Shown: positions 43,879 through 52,696 of the stretch, piece after piece | How positions within the stretch are numbered: position 1 is the stretch's first letter | Layout: each line of letters starts with the position of its first letter | DNA from: Thermoanaerobacteraceae bacterium | GTDB lineage: Bacteria > Bacillota > JADQBR01 | Assembly (NCBI GenBank): GCA_017656305.1 | Contig: JACDOG010000003.1 | Location: 1 to 64,000 of the forward strand | Direction: 5' to 3' | Length of the DNA: 64,000 nt | Made by a program: the position numbers and the translations under genes | Notes under the pieces: model-generated | The model's input: only the letters and a program-made list of their open reading frames with translations | Databases searched by the model: none | Told to the model about the DNA's origin: nothing

Positions 43879-45000
43879 ATGCATGTAAGAGGCCGTGTGC
43901 GGATAGATAAAAAAACTAAAGAGCTGGTCAAGCGGCTGAAGCCCGGGGAAATTGCCGTCATTGACCACCGGGACATAGACGAGGTTGCCGCCCAGAGCCT
44001 CCTGGCCTGTAAGGTGAAGGCGGTAATCAATCTTAGCCCCTCTATCAGCGGCCGTTACCCCAACCAGGGGCCTATGCGACTGGTGAAAAACGGGGTTTTG
44101 CTGATAGATGCCGACAGCCGCCGCCTGCTGCACCAGCTTCGGGAAGGACAGGAAATAGAGATTAAAGATTGTCACATTTTATTAAATAAGCATGAGATTG
44201 CCCAGGGAACGGTGCTGACGCTGGAACTTATTACCCGGCGCCTGGAAGGAACAAGGGACAACTACCGGAGAGAACTGGCCATATTTGCGGAAAATACTCT
44301 AACCCATGCCGCCAGGGAATTGGATTTGCTGGTAAAAGAACTGGACATCCCGCCGCTTAAGACCAGCTTTCGCGGCAGGCATGCCCTGGTAGTGGTCAGG
44401 GGGCACAACTACCGCCAGGATCTCCAGGCGGTGGAGACCTACATCCGTGAGGTAAACCCGGTGCTAATTGGTGTTGACGGCGGGGCGGATGCCCTGCTGG
44501 AGGCCAGGCTGGTTCCCGACATTATCATAGGAGATATGGACAGTGTCAGCGATAGGGCTTTGCGCTGTGGTGCCGAACTGGTGGTTCACGCGTATCCTGA
44601 TGGCAGGGCGCCGGGAATGAAAAGACTCCGGGAATTGGGTTTGGTGGGTCACATCCTGCCTTCGCTGGGGACCAGCGAAGACGTGGCCATGCTGCTGGCG
44701 TATCAAAAGGGTGCGGAACTGATCGTCGCTGTGGGAACTCATTCCAATGTTCTCGACTTCATGGAAAAGGGGCGCCGGGGCATGGCAAGCACTCTGCTGA
44801 CTCGTATGAAAATCGGTCCTGCTCTGGTGGATGCCAAGGGGGTCAGCAAGCTGTACTGTCAGCGGGTAAAAATAAGTTATTTGGCCCAGATTGTGGTGGC
44901 GGCGCTGGTACCGTTTACCGTCATAGCCGTGGCTGCTCCGGAAATATTCCAGCTCATTCGCCTGCTGCTTATGCGATTCCGGTTGCTATTCAATTTTTAA
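43879..45000 (+). CDS. steA: Putative cytokinetic-ring protein SteA
   Basis: 373 residues. N-terminal half (GRVRIDKKTKELVKRLKPGE, VAAQSLLACKVKAVINLSPSISGRYPN) and a thiamine-pyrophosphokinase-like domain (VLIGVDGGADALLEARLVPDIIIGDMDSVSD) define the SteA family, ending in one membrane helix (VVAALVPFTVIAVAAPEIF). In Actinobacteria SteA works with SteB in cell separation. Here it leads a three-gene unit with two envelope-glycan genes. Confidence 0.85.
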   Translation: MHVRGRVRIDKKTKELVKRLKPGEIAVIDHRDIDEVAAQSLLACKVKAVINLSPSISGRYPNQGPMRLVKNGVLLIDADSRRLLHQLREGQEIEIKDCHILLNKHEIAQGTVLTLELITRRLEGTRDNYRRELAIFAENTLTHAARELDLLVKELDIPPLKTSFRGRHALVVVRGHNYRQDLQAVETYIREVNPVLIGVDGGADALLEARLVPDIIIGDMDSVSDRALRCGAELVVHAYPDGRAPGMKRLRELGLVGHILPSLGTSEDVAMLLAYQKGAELIVAVGTHSNVLDFMEKGRRGMASTLLTRMKIGPALVDAKGVSKLYCQRVKISYLAQIVVAALVPFTVIAVAAPEIFQLIRLLLMRFRLLFNF

Positions 45001-45025
45001 TTGGACTTATCTGGAGGAAACTGCA

Positions 45026-45700
45026 ATGCGGGACGTTTCCATTATTATTCCTGCGTACAATGAGGCAGAAACCATTGGAAAAACGGTGACGGCACTGACC
45101 GGCCTGCCCCATGTCAAGGAAATACTGGTGGTAGATGACGGGTCTTTGGACAAGACTGCTGCACTGGCCAGCCGGGCAGGAGCGGAAGTGATTGTGCACC
45201 AGAAAAACCTGGGGAAGGGGGCAGCTTTAACCAGAGGGGTGGCTGCTGCCCGGGGTGATTACATATGTTTTTTGGATGCAGATTTAGGTGAAACTGCCGC
45301 TGAAGCCGTAAAACTGTATGTACCGGTAAGAGAGCGGCAGGCCGACATCAGTATTGCCCGGTTTCCCCGGCCCAAAACCAGGGGTGGTTTTGGCATAGCT
45401 ACAAACCTAGCGCGGTACGGCCTGTACCTGTATACGAAGACCTTCTTTTTCTCGCCTTTGTCCGGCCAGAGGGCCATGACCATGCAGGCTGCGGAAGCAC
45501 TAGCCCCCTATGCCGACGGTTTTGGCGTAGAGGTGGGGCTGACCATCGATGCTCATAGGCGGGGATTTAAACTGCTGGAAGTGCCGGTAAACATGTCGCA
45601 CCGAGAAACGGGACGTAACTGTAAGGGTTTTTATCACCGCGGGAAACAGTGCTGCCATGTGGCCAGGGTGCTGCTGCAGAAGGCATGGAGGAAAGCGTGA
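45026..45700 (+). CDS. Family 2 glycosyltransferase
   Basis: 224 residues, GT-A fold: VSIIIPAYNEAETIGKTV, the VVDDGSLDKT nucleotide motif and DADLGE (DxD). No transmembrane segment at the C terminus, unlike undecaprenyl-phosphate mannosyl/glucosyltransferases, so the acceptor is open. ATG after TGGAGG. Its stop TGA overlaps the next start (GTGATG). Confidence 0.88.
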   Translation: MRDVSIIIPAYNEAETIGKTVTALTGLPHVKEILVVDDGSLDKTAALASRAGAEVIVHQKNLGKGAALTRGVAAARGDYICFLDADLGETAAEAVKLYVPVRERQADISIARFPRPKTRGGFGIATNLARYGLYLYTKTFFFSPLSGQRAMTMQAAEALAPYADGFGVEVGLTIDAHRRGFKLLEVPVNMSHRETGRNCKGFYHRGKQCCHVARVLLQKAWRKA

Positions 45701-46524
45701 TGCACTATTTACCGCTTTATTTCTTAGCTATTCTTAACTATGCTGTGGCGCGAGCCATACAGGACCCGTTAATAAAGTGTTTAAAACGGGCGGGACTGAC
45801 CCGGCAAAATTTCCGGCAGCGGGAGGTTCCTTTCCTGGGAGGCCTGGTGATAGTATTCGGTTCTTTTGGTGGGCTGTTGTTGAGCTTAGTTGTGTTTCCC
45901 TCGTTTAAACGGGAAATACTTGCATTGCAGGTGGCAATCATGGTTGTGGGGGCGGCGGGATTGGCGGATGACCTGTGGGGAGAAACTGACAGTAAGGGCT
46001 TTGGCGGGCACCTGGCGGCCTTTTTTAAGCTGAGAAAGGTGACCACCGGCCTGATGAAAGCAGTGGTTGGTGGGATTGTTGCCGTGGGGATAGCCTTTAT
46101 TTTTGCCGCTTCCAGCCTTGAACTTGTCACTGACGCCCTGTTAATTGCCCTGGTGACCAACCTGGTCAACCTGTTTGACTTAAGACCGGGCCGGGCACTA
46201 AAAGTGTTTTTCCTGGCGGCTCTTCTGATAATAGCCGCGGCGCTCGGAGCTCTGCCCGCGGGACTGCTGTGGCTGGTCATTGCCCCGGCACTGGTGTTTT
46301 TTCCCCTGGATTTGGCTGCCGAAGCCATGTTGGGTGATGTAGGTGCCAACGTGCTGGGAGTAGTACTGGGGATTGCCGCCGTTTGGGTTCTGCCTGTCGG
46401 CATACGTTTGCCGGGCTTGGTCTTTCTGGCAGTTCTCCATTGGTATGCGGAAAAAGTTTCCTTTTCAAAAATTATCAGCAGTAACCGGCTGTTGCGTCAC
46501 CTGGATCGGCTGGGCCGTGAATGA
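45700..46524 (+). CDS. MraY/WecA-like polytopic membrane protein
   Basis: 274 residues with eight or more hydrophobic helices. GLADDLWG resembles the DDxxG motif and LVNLFDLRPGRALKV the NLxDG/D region of the MraY/WecA (GT4) phosphoglycosyl-transferase family. Some catalytic positions look altered (NLFDLRPG), as is usual for this clostridial branch beside steA. Probably handles a lipid-linked sugar with the GT2 upstream. Confidence 0.75.
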   Translation: MHYLPLYFLAILNYAVARAIQDPLIKCLKRAGLTRQNFRQREVPFLGGLVIVFGSFGGLLLSLVVFPSFKREILALQVAIMVVGAAGLADDLWGETDSKGFGGHLAAFFKLRKVTTGLMKAVVGGIVAVGIAFIFAASSLELVTDALLIALVTNLVNLFDLRPGRALKVFFLAALLIIAAALGALPAGLLWLVIAPALVFFPLDLAAEAMLGDVGANVLGVVLGIAAVWVLPVGIRLPGLVFLAVLHWYAEKVSFSKIISSNRLLRHLDRLGRE

Positions 46525-46532
46525 AAGGAGAT

Positions 46533-46548
46533 TGTCGAGATTGTCGAA
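46533..46548 (+). promoter_or_regulatory. Tandem Spo0A-box-like sites
   Basis: TGTCGAG (46533-46539) and a perfect TGTCGAA (46542-46548), start points 9 bp apart, at the end of the steA unit and ~160 bp before the NSS transporter start. Confidence 0.4.
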
Positions 46549-46709
46549 TAAGATATAGATTTTCCTTTTTTTGGACTGAGCAAAGTGCAATTGCGTACGG
46601 GAGGTGATACAGGAATTTTATTTGGGATAAAAGGTGGCAGTGTTGTGTGAAAGATGGTGGTTGTAGGGTTGGCAGTATCTACTCTTTAAGTACGGAAGGT
46701 GATGTTGTT

Positions 46710-48221
46710 GTGAGCGAGCAGCAAGTGCGTGACCAGTGGGGCACGCGGCTGGGATTTGTTTTGGCGGCAATCGGGTCCGCTGTAGGTTTGGGTAATATTT
46801 GGCGGTTTAGTTACATGGCATACTCCAATGGGGGCGGGGCTTTTCTTATTCCCTACCTGTTTGCACTATTTACTGCGGGTATTCCGCTGATGATTTTGGA
46901 ATTTGCCTTGGGGCACAAGCTTCGCGGCTCCGCGCCTCTGGCTTTTGCCCGGCTCGGACGCCGCTGGGAATGGCTGGGGTGGTGGCCAGTGGTGCTCTCA
47001 TTTATTCTGGTTGTCTATTATATGGTCATTATTGCCTGGAGTTTTAATTACCTTATCTTTTCCTTCACCCAGCCATGGGGTCAGGAACCGGCAGGATTTT
47101 TTATCAACGACTTTCTCCGGTTAACCGGTTCTCCCTGGGATTTCGGTTCTTTCCGGTGGCCCATAGTGGCAACCATAATTGGCATCTGGGTGCTGAACTT
47201 TGTTATTATTTACAGCGGTATTGAAAAAGGTATTGAGCGGGCCAATAAAATCTTTATGCCCTTACTGGCTGTGCTGGTTATCATTATTACCGTCCGCGGA
47301 CTGACCCTGCCCGGTGCCCTGTCGGGATTAAACTATTATCTGCAACCGGATTTCAGCGCGCTGTTGGATGCCAGGGTTTGGGTGGCTGCCTACGGGCAAA
47401 TATTTTTCACCTTAAGCCTGGGATTTGGTGCCATGATCATCTACAGTAGTTACCTGCCTGAGAAATCGGATCTGGTAAACAACGCTTTCATCACGTCTTT
47501 AACCAACTGTAGTTTCAGCTTTTTGGTGGGAATGGGCGTGTTTGGCATTCTCGGGTACATGGCGGAAGCACAGCAGATGCCCTTTGAACAGGTGGTGGAC
47601 AAAAGCATAATGCTGGCATTTGCGGTGTTTCCCAAGGCCATAAATACGCTGCCTACATTTAACGTGTTTTTTGGCATTCTGTTTTTTGGTTCTCTCGTTC
47701 TGGCCGGTATTTCTTCCAGTGTTTCCCTGGTGGAAACTGTTGCCGGCGCCCTGATGGACAAATTTAACTTAAGCCGCCCGGCGGCGGTTACGGGAACTTC
47801 GCTTTTTGCCATGATTTTAAGCCTGGGCTTTGCCTTTGGCAACAGCTTGATGGTTTTGGATATTGTTGACCATTTTATCAATAACTACGGGATTGCGGTT
47901 ACCGGGTTGCTGGAGTGTATTGTTTTGGGCTGGTTTTTTCGTTTGGATGAATTTAAGGAGTATGTCAATCGCATTTCCGACTTTTCGGTGGGCAGCTGGT
48001 GGATCTGGTCCATTAAGATTATTACCCCGTTTGTGCTCGGTATCATGAGTATCCAGAACCTGCTGGGAGATCTTAGTCATGCTTACGGGGATTACCCGGT
48101 GTCAGCTTTGCTCGTGCTGGGTGTCCTGGTTGTGCTGGTTTCCATCGCAGCTGCTTTGGCACTAACTACCCGGCCGTGGAGAGAGAACTGGCTGTTAAAA
48201 CCTACGGGGAGCGAGGAATAA
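46710..48221 (+). CDS. Sodium-dependent (NSS/SNF) transporter
   Basis: 503 residues, about 12 membrane helices. GFVLAAIGSAVGLGNIWRFSY is the NSS signature containing sodium and substrate contacts of TM1. Members carry amino acids with Na+. GTG at 46710, after GGAAGGTGA, is preferred to 46647. Substrate unknown; alanine and other amino acids are plausible. Confidence 0.92.
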   Translation: MSEQQVRDQWGTRLGFVLAAIGSAVGLGNIWRFSYMAYSNGGGAFLIPYLFALFTAGIPLMILEFALGHKLRGSAPLAFARLGRRWEWLGWWPVVLSFILVVYYMVIIAWSFNYLIFSFTQPWGQEPAGFFINDFLRLTGSPWDFGSFRWPIVATIIGIWVLNFVIIYSGIEKGIERANKIFMPLLAVLVIIITVRGLTLPGALSGLNYYLQPDFSALLDARVWVAAYGQIFFTLSLGFGAMIIYSSYLPEKSDLVNNAFITSLTNCSFSFLVGMGVFGILGYMAEAQQMPFEQVVDKSIMLAFAVFPKAINTLPTFNVFFGILFFGSLVLAGISSSVSLVETVAGALMDKFNLSRPAAVTGTSLFAMILSLGFAFGNSLMVLDIVDHFINNYGIAVTGLLECIVLGWFFRLDEFKEYVNRISDFSVGSWWIWSIKIITPFVLGIMSIQNLLGDLSHAYGDYPVSALLVLGVLVVLVSIAAALALTTRPWRENWLLKPTGSEE

Positions 48222-48222
48222 A

Positions 48223-49311
48223 ATGATTGATTTTTGCCAGGGGCGTGTCATTGAAATTACCGGCACCAGGCCGGGTGTGACGGAAATTATGGTGGAGACG
48301 GATGACGGTAGGGGCAGGGCGGTAAACTATGACGACCTGACGGGCAGCGTTGCTGTGGGAGATGTAGTGATGGTAAACACTACCGCTGTCAATCTCCGGC
48401 TGGGTACCGGCGGCTATCATTTTGTCATGGCCAACCTGACCAATACCGGCCGGACCAATATGCGACCCGGGCACATCATGAAACTGCGCTATACTCCCTG
48501 CCAGTTAAAAGTAAACGCCGTGGAAGAACAGGGAAGTCTCTACTACCATATCATGAAACAGGCTGACAGTCTTGAGGGAATGCCTGTGGTACTGGGCTTG
48601 CTGCACAGCATGCTACCCTATGCTGCGGCAGGCGTCAAGGCGGTGAATTCCAAACTGCGGGTAGTCTATGTCATGACTGACGGGGGAGCGCTGCCGCTTG
48701 CCTTCAGCAAACTGGTGACCCGGCTGAGGGAAAGTCGGCTGCTGGAGGGAACTGTTACTGTGGGCCATGCATTTGGCGGCGATTTGGAAGCCATAAATAT
48801 TTATACCGGCCTGCTGGCTGCCAGAGCGGTATTGGAAGCCGATGTTGCCGTGGTAACCATGGGGCCGGGAATAGCAGGTACCGGTACCCGCTTCGGCTTC
48901 AGCGGGTTGGAGCAGGCTGACATCATTAATGCCGTGGCCAATTTGCAGGGCAGGCCTTTTGTGATTCCCCGGCTGAGTTTTGCTGATTCCCGGCCGCGGC
49001 ACCGGGGTCTCAGTCACCACACGCGTACCATTTTGCAACTGGCTCATGCCCCTGCCACGGTTGTTTTTCCAAAACTGGACCGCAGGTTCATGGCGGACCA
49101 ACTGGAACAGCAGGCAAAGGATATTCCGGCCAAACATACGGTACAGGAGGTACCGGGAACACCGGCCCACGAACTGTTGCAGGAAAAAGGCATTGCGGTC
49201 TCTTCCATGGGGCGAGGATTTGAAGAGGACCCGGCGTTTTTCCTGGCAGCCGGTGCCACCGGAATTCTGGCTGCCAAGCAGGCGGCACGACGCGTTGACA
49301 GCTTGTTATGA
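48223..49311 (+). CDS. DUF3866 family protein
   Basis: 362 residues. IEITGTRPGVTEIMVETDDG opening, LGTGGYHFVMANL, and GPGIAGTGTRFGFSGLEQADIINAV match the DUF3866 family of Firmicutes and Actinobacteria. The ATG lies 1 bp after the transporter stop. Soluble; function unknown. It converges on the tiny mciZ-like gene. Confidence 0.87.
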   Translation: MIDFCQGRVIEITGTRPGVTEIMVETDDGRGRAVNYDDLTGSVAVGDVVMVNTTAVNLRLGTGGYHFVMANLTNTGRTNMRPGHIMKLRYTPCQLKVNAVEEQGSLYYHIMKQADSLEGMPVVLGLLHSMLPYAAAGVKAVNSKLRVVYVMTDGGALPLAFSKLVTRLRESRLLEGTVTVGHAFGGDLEAINIYTGLLAARAVLEADVAVVTMGPGIAGTGTRFGFSGLEQADIINAVANLQGRPFVIPRLSFADSRPRHRGLSHHTRTILQLAHAPATVVFPKLDRRFMADQLEQQAKDIPAKHTVQEVPGTPAHELLQEKGIAVSSMGRGFEEDPAFFLAAGATGILAAKQAARRVDSLL

Positions 49312-49312
49312 C

Positions 49313-49444
49313 CTAGTGCAGTTTTTCATTGATCAACTGGGAAACCGTTTCATACTGCCTGCTTAACTGTCGGAGATAATCGCATACTTCCAGTGGTTTT
49401 CCCAGCCAGAAAATACGGTCCTTTAATATTACCTGTTGCACCAT
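49313..49444 (-). CDS. mciZ: MciZ-like FtsZ inhibitor (mother-cell)
   Basis: A 43-codon minus-strand frame between DUF3866 and nudF. Residues 11-38 (IFWLGKPLEVCDYLRQLSRQ, then YETVSQLI) align with B. subtilis MciZ as I remember it (VVLVGKAWEIRAKLKEYGR-TFQYVKDWI): shared GK, E, L, R, aromatic and V...I spacing. MciZ caps FtsZ filaments in the mother cell. ATG follows GCGAGGGTC, and a sigma-E-like promoter is correctly placed upstream. The location beside nudF is, to my memory, the same as in Bacillus. Confidence 0.72.
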   Translation of the reverse strand: MVQQVILKDRIFWLGKPLEVCDYLRQLSRQYETVSQLINEKLH

Positions 49445-49477
49445 CTGTTGACCCTCGCTTTGTTGCTTTGATAATAT

Positions 49478-49506
49478 ATGATATGAAGTTTGCAGGAAAA
49501 ATATTC
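49478..49506 (-). promoter_or_regulatory. Sigma-E-like promoter of mciZ-like gene
   Basis: On the minus strand GAATATT (49506-49500), 14 bp, CATATCAT (49485-49478) fits sigma-E (KMATATT-N14-CATACAMT) with two mismatches in the -10. Predicted start ~27 bp before the ATG. Confidence 0.6.
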
Positions 49507-49524
49507 CGGAGAGGGGCGCTTTTT

Positions 49525-50052
49525 GTGGATTTGAGAGAAAAAACGCTGAGGAAGAAAAACATATTTACGGGCAACATCATTAACGTGCGGGTGGACACCG
49601 TGGAATTGCCAAACGGCAGAGAGGCTACCCGGGAGGTGGTGGAACATCCCGGAGCAGTAACCGTGGTCGCGTTGACTCCTGAACGGGAACTGCTGCTGGT
49701 ACGCCAGCACCGCTATCCCATTGGCCAGGATACCCTGGAACTGCCTGCGGGGAAGCTGGACGCCGGCGAAGCCCCCGAGGTATGCGCTATACGGGAACTG
49801 GAGGAAGAGACCGGATACCGTGCGCGGCAGGTGGAATTTTTGGGCAAGTTTTATACTTCGCCGGGCTTTTGCAATGAAATAATGTATCTCTACCGGGCCG
49901 CGGACTTGGAAGAACGGGAACAGCGGTGTGACGAGGATGAATTTGTGCAGGTGGTCAAGCTGCCGCTGGAGAAAGCAGTGGCCAAAGTTTACAGCGGCGA
50001 GATTGTGGACGGCAAAAGTATTGTGGGCATTCTCTGGGCGGCCGGAGCCTAG
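49525..50052 (+). CDS. nudF: ADP-ribose pyrophosphatase (Nudix)
   Basis: 175 residues with a full Nudix box GKLDAGEAPEVCAIRELEEE followed by TGY, and NudF-type flanks (REVVEHPGAVTVVALTPE, YTSPGFCNEIMYLY). Hydrolyses ADP-ribose to AMP and ribose-5-phosphate. GTG at 49525 is favoured; the frame extends to 49393 through the mciZ promoter. As in Bacillus it precedes spoIIM and xerD. Confidence 0.92.
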   Translation: MDLREKTLRKKNIFTGNIINVRVDTVELPNGREATREVVEHPGAVTVVALTPERELLLVRQHRYPIGQDTLELPAGKLDAGEAPEVCAIRELEEETGYRARQVEFLGKFYTSPGFCNEIMYLYRAADLEEREQRCDEDEFVQVVKLPLEKAVAKVYSGEIVDGKSIVGILWAAGA

Positions 50053-50069
50053 AAGGGGGCCGTGAGCTG

Positions 50070-50744
50070 ATGCCTCGTCTGCGGGTGAGCACGGAAACCG
50101 ATGCCAGCGGTGCAGCAGCGGCTGCCGCCCGGGGTGACGTTGTTGTCATCGTGGACGTCATCGACATGTCCACTTCTTTGGAAAGTGCCCTGGATGCCGG
50201 GGCAAGGGCGGTTTTTGGCGCTGCTCCTGATGGGGCTGTTGCTCCCGTGCCGGTTTCTCCTTATGCCATAGGCAGGCATGTGGGGCAGCTGTCCTTAGCG
50301 GAAAATGCGGGGATTGTTCTGGTTACCGAACCCCGGTGGGCCAGCAATACCGAAAGGGAGCAAAATGCTTCCCGGTTTATCAGCGGTGTGGCCGCTGCCG
50401 GGGCAAGGGTGGAACGGATTTTACCCAATGCCGGTGCGGAACTGGCCAAACTTTACCCGCTGGAAAACAAGCTGGTTGTGGCGGTCAGCGACACCGGCGG
50501 CACTGCCTTTGATGCAGCGTTTACCGCCGGCGGGCTTGTCCTGACGGCAACTGTTGCCAGGACGGGCCGTAAGAAAGGCCTGGCACCCGCTCTTTCCGGC
50601 GCCGGGCGGGCAGTTTGTCTGGCCAGGAAACATCAAAAAAATATTTCGATAGTGGCAGCCAGCGCCAATTCTTGGGAGGATGTTCTGGCTGCCCATTTTA
50701 TCTGCCAGGTGATACAAACCAAACTATTAGACGAGCATAAATAA
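50070..50744 (+). CDS. ComB-like (2-phosphosulfolactate phosphatase-like) protein
   Basis: 224 residues. VVVIVDVIDMSTSLESALDAGARAVFG parallels the ComB core (VVIDVLRATTTIVTAL.NGA) and ERILPNAGAELAKLYPLENK and LAPALSGAGRAV fit the same fold. The catalytic details differ, so it may be a divergent hydrolase rather than a coenzyme M enzyme. It sits between nudF and spoIIM in one direction. Confidence 0.55.
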   Translation: MPRLRVSTETDASGAAAAAARGDVVVIVDVIDMSTSLESALDAGARAVFGAAPDGAVAPVPVSPYAIGRHVGQLSLAENAGIVLVTEPRWASNTEREQNASRFISGVAAAGARVERILPNAGAELAKLYPLENKLVVAVSDTGGTAFDAAFTAGGLVLTATVARTGRKKGLAPALSGAGRAVCLARKHQKNISIVAASANSWEDVLAAHFICQVIQTKLLDEHK

Positions 50745-50781
50745 CCTCTCCTTGCATAAACATGTACAAAACAGGAGAGGT
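50744..50781 (+). promoter_or_regulatory. Hairpin hiding the spoIIM ribosome site
   Basis: ACCTCTCCT (50744-50752) pairs perfectly with AGGAGAGGT (50773-50781), which is the ribosome site for the GTG at 50789. Loop 20 nt; no T-run, so it is not a terminator. Confidence 0.6.
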
Positions 50782-50788
50782 GGCGCCT

Positions 50789-51409
50789 GTGGTCTTTACT
50801 AACAGACTTAAGGAATATATTCGGGCAAACTTGGCTGTTTGTCTTGTTACGTTGGTCATCTTTGGCGCTGGTATCATTACCGGTTCCCTGGGAATAAATA
50901 CCCTATCCGTGCAGCAGCAGGAGGAATTGCAGGATTACGTGGATTTGGTCCTGCAGGGAACCGGGGACTGGCAGGTTGACAGTACCGGCTTGGCACAGCG
51001 TGTAATTTGGTCCAATATTAAGGTAGTGGCCTTAATCTGGTTTTTGGGCCTGACGGTTATTGGGATTCCCCTGATTCTGGGGGTAATTTTTCTCCGCGGC
51101 TTGGTGCTGGGTTTTACCATCAGTTTTTTGATTCAGGAAAAGGCCGCAGCGGGGATTTTGCTAACGCTGTTTTCCATTCTGCCGCAAAATTTGTTCTTGT
51201 TACCGGCCCTGTTACTGGCGGCGGTTAGTGCGGTGACTTTTTCCTTAAACCTGGTGCGGGGCAGGTTTTCGCACGGCCTGCAGCTGCCCCGGTATTTTGT
51301 GGGGTATACGTTGCTTTTCTGTGGTGCCGCCGCTTTTGTTATTACCGGCGGGCTGGTGGAAGCCTTTCTCTCGCCGGCGTTTATCAAGTTAATAGCGGTT
51401 TATTTTTAG
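50789..51409 (+). CDS. spoIIM: Stage II sporulation protein M
   Basis: 206 residues with five hydrophobic helices (AVCLVTLVIFGAGIITGSLG, VALIWFLGLTVIGIPLILGV, FLRGLVLGFTISFLIQ, ...). SpoIIM scaffolds SpoIID/SpoIIP for peptidoglycan hydrolysis during engulfment. GTG at 50789. Synteny nudF-spoIIM-(...)-xerD as in Bacillus. Confidence 0.92.
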   Translation: MVFTNRLKEYIRANLAVCLVTLVIFGAGIITGSLGINTLSVQQQEELQDYVDLVLQGTGDWQVDSTGLAQRVIWSNIKVVALIWFLGLTVIGIPLILGVIFLRGLVLGFTISFLIQEKAAAGILLTLFSILPQNLFLLPALLLAAVSAVTFSLNLVRGRFSHGLQLPRYFVGYTLLFCGAAAFVITGGLVEAFLSPAFIKLIAVYF

Positions 51410-51412
51410 CAG

Positions 51413-51442
51413 AAAAGGTACGGTTTTAAAGCCGTGCCTTTT
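51413..51442 (+). terminator. Terminator after spoIIM
   Basis: AAAAGGTACGG/CCGTGCCTTTT stem running into T5. Confidence 0.88.
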
Positions 51443-51538
51443 TGTATTAGGCAATACATATTTTTTTGCGGCTGTGGAAAAAAATAAAAGAAGATAAAAT
51501 AAAAGATTAAGCGTGCGTCAGGAAAGGTGGTCAAAAAT

Positions 51539-52654
51539 ATGAGAATCGGAGTCCCCAAGGAAATAAAAAATAACGAAAACCGTGTTGCCATTACCCCTGC
51601 CGGGGTGGCTGCTCTCACCAAAAGAGGGCATGAGGTGTTAATTGAAACCGATGCTGGTGTGGGCAGCGGCATCAGCAACGAAGAGTTTGCTGCGCAGGGA
51701 GCCAAGATAGTACCTTCAGCAAAAGATGTGTGGGAAAATGCGGAAATGGTCATGAAAGTCAAGGAGCCACTGGCTGAAGAGTACGGTTATTTTCGTGAAG
51801 GACTGGTGCTTTTTACCTACCTGCATTTGGCTGCGGAAAAAGAACTGACAAAGCAGCTGGCTGCGAAAAAGGTGGTGGCCATCGCCTACGAGACCATACA
51901 GCTGGATGACGGTAGCCTGCCGCTGCTGACGCCCATGAGCGAGGTTGCCGGCAGGATGTCGGTACAGATTGGGGCGCAGTTTTTGGAAAAGCCCAAGGGT
52001 GGTCGTGGGACGCTGCTGGGCGGTGTTCCCGGGGTAGCGCCGGCGGATGTGGTTATCATTGGCGGCGGCGTAGTTGGTACCAACGCTGCCAAAATGGCCT
52101 ACGGCATGGGGGCCCAGGTAACTATTCTGGACCTTAATCCCAAGCGCCTGCGGGAACTGGACGACCTATTTGAGGGCAATGTCAAGACAATCATGTCTAA
52201 CGAATTCAACGTACGCAAGGCCGTGCGTTATGCAGACCTGTTAATCGGTGCGGTATTGATTCCGGGAGCAAAGGCGCCGCAGATTGTAACCGAGGATATG
52301 GTACGGGAGATGAAAAAAAGTGCCGTGATTGTAGACGTGGCCATTGACCAGGGAGGCTGTATCGAGACCATGGATTATGTGACCACGCACAGCGACCCGG
52401 TTTACGAAAAGCACGGGGTCATTCACTACGCTGTAGCCAATATTCCCGGGGCCGTACCCCGTACTTCCACTTTTGCCCTAACCAACAGCACGCTGCCCTA
52501 TGCCATTCAGCTGGCGGATAGGGGTTGGCTGCAGGCAATCAGGGAAAATGAACCTCTGTCCAACGGGGTAAACGTGGTCAATGGCAAGGTAACCTATAGA
52601 GCGGTGGCGGAAGCGCACGGAATGGAATACGTGGACCTGCTTGAGGCAATCTAA
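51539..52654 (+). CDS. ald: Alanine dehydrogenase
   Basis: 371 residues, NAD-dependent interconversion of alanine and pyruvate. [20 protein letters not shown] (catalytic Lys/His region follows), LTYLHLAA-type [12 protein letters not shown], Rossmann [17 protein letters not shown], and [22 protein letters not shown] 51539 behind AAAGGTGG. Coupled with the alanine symporter downstream. Confidence 0.97.
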   Translation: MRIGVPKEIKNNENRVAITPAGVAALTKRGHEVLIETDAGVGSGISNEEFAAQGAKIVPSAKDVWENAEMVMKVKEPLAEEYGYFREGLVLFTYLHLAAEKELTKQLAAKKVVAIAYETIQLDDGSLPLLTPMSEVAGRMSVQIGAQFLEKPKGGRGTLLGGVPGVAPADVVIIGGGVVGTNAAKMAYGMGAQVTILDLNPKRLRELDDLFEGNVKTIMSNEFNVRKAVRYADLLIGAVLIPGAKAPQIVTEDMVREMKKSAVIVDVAIDQGGCIETMDYVTTHSDPVYEKHGVIHYAVANIPGAVPRTSTFALTNSTLPYAIQLADRGWLQAIRENEPLSNGVNVVNGKVTYRAVAEAHGMEYVDLLEAI

Positions 52655-52696
52655 CTGGCTTGGAATCCGGTAAAAATAGCATGAGAGGTGGCCATA

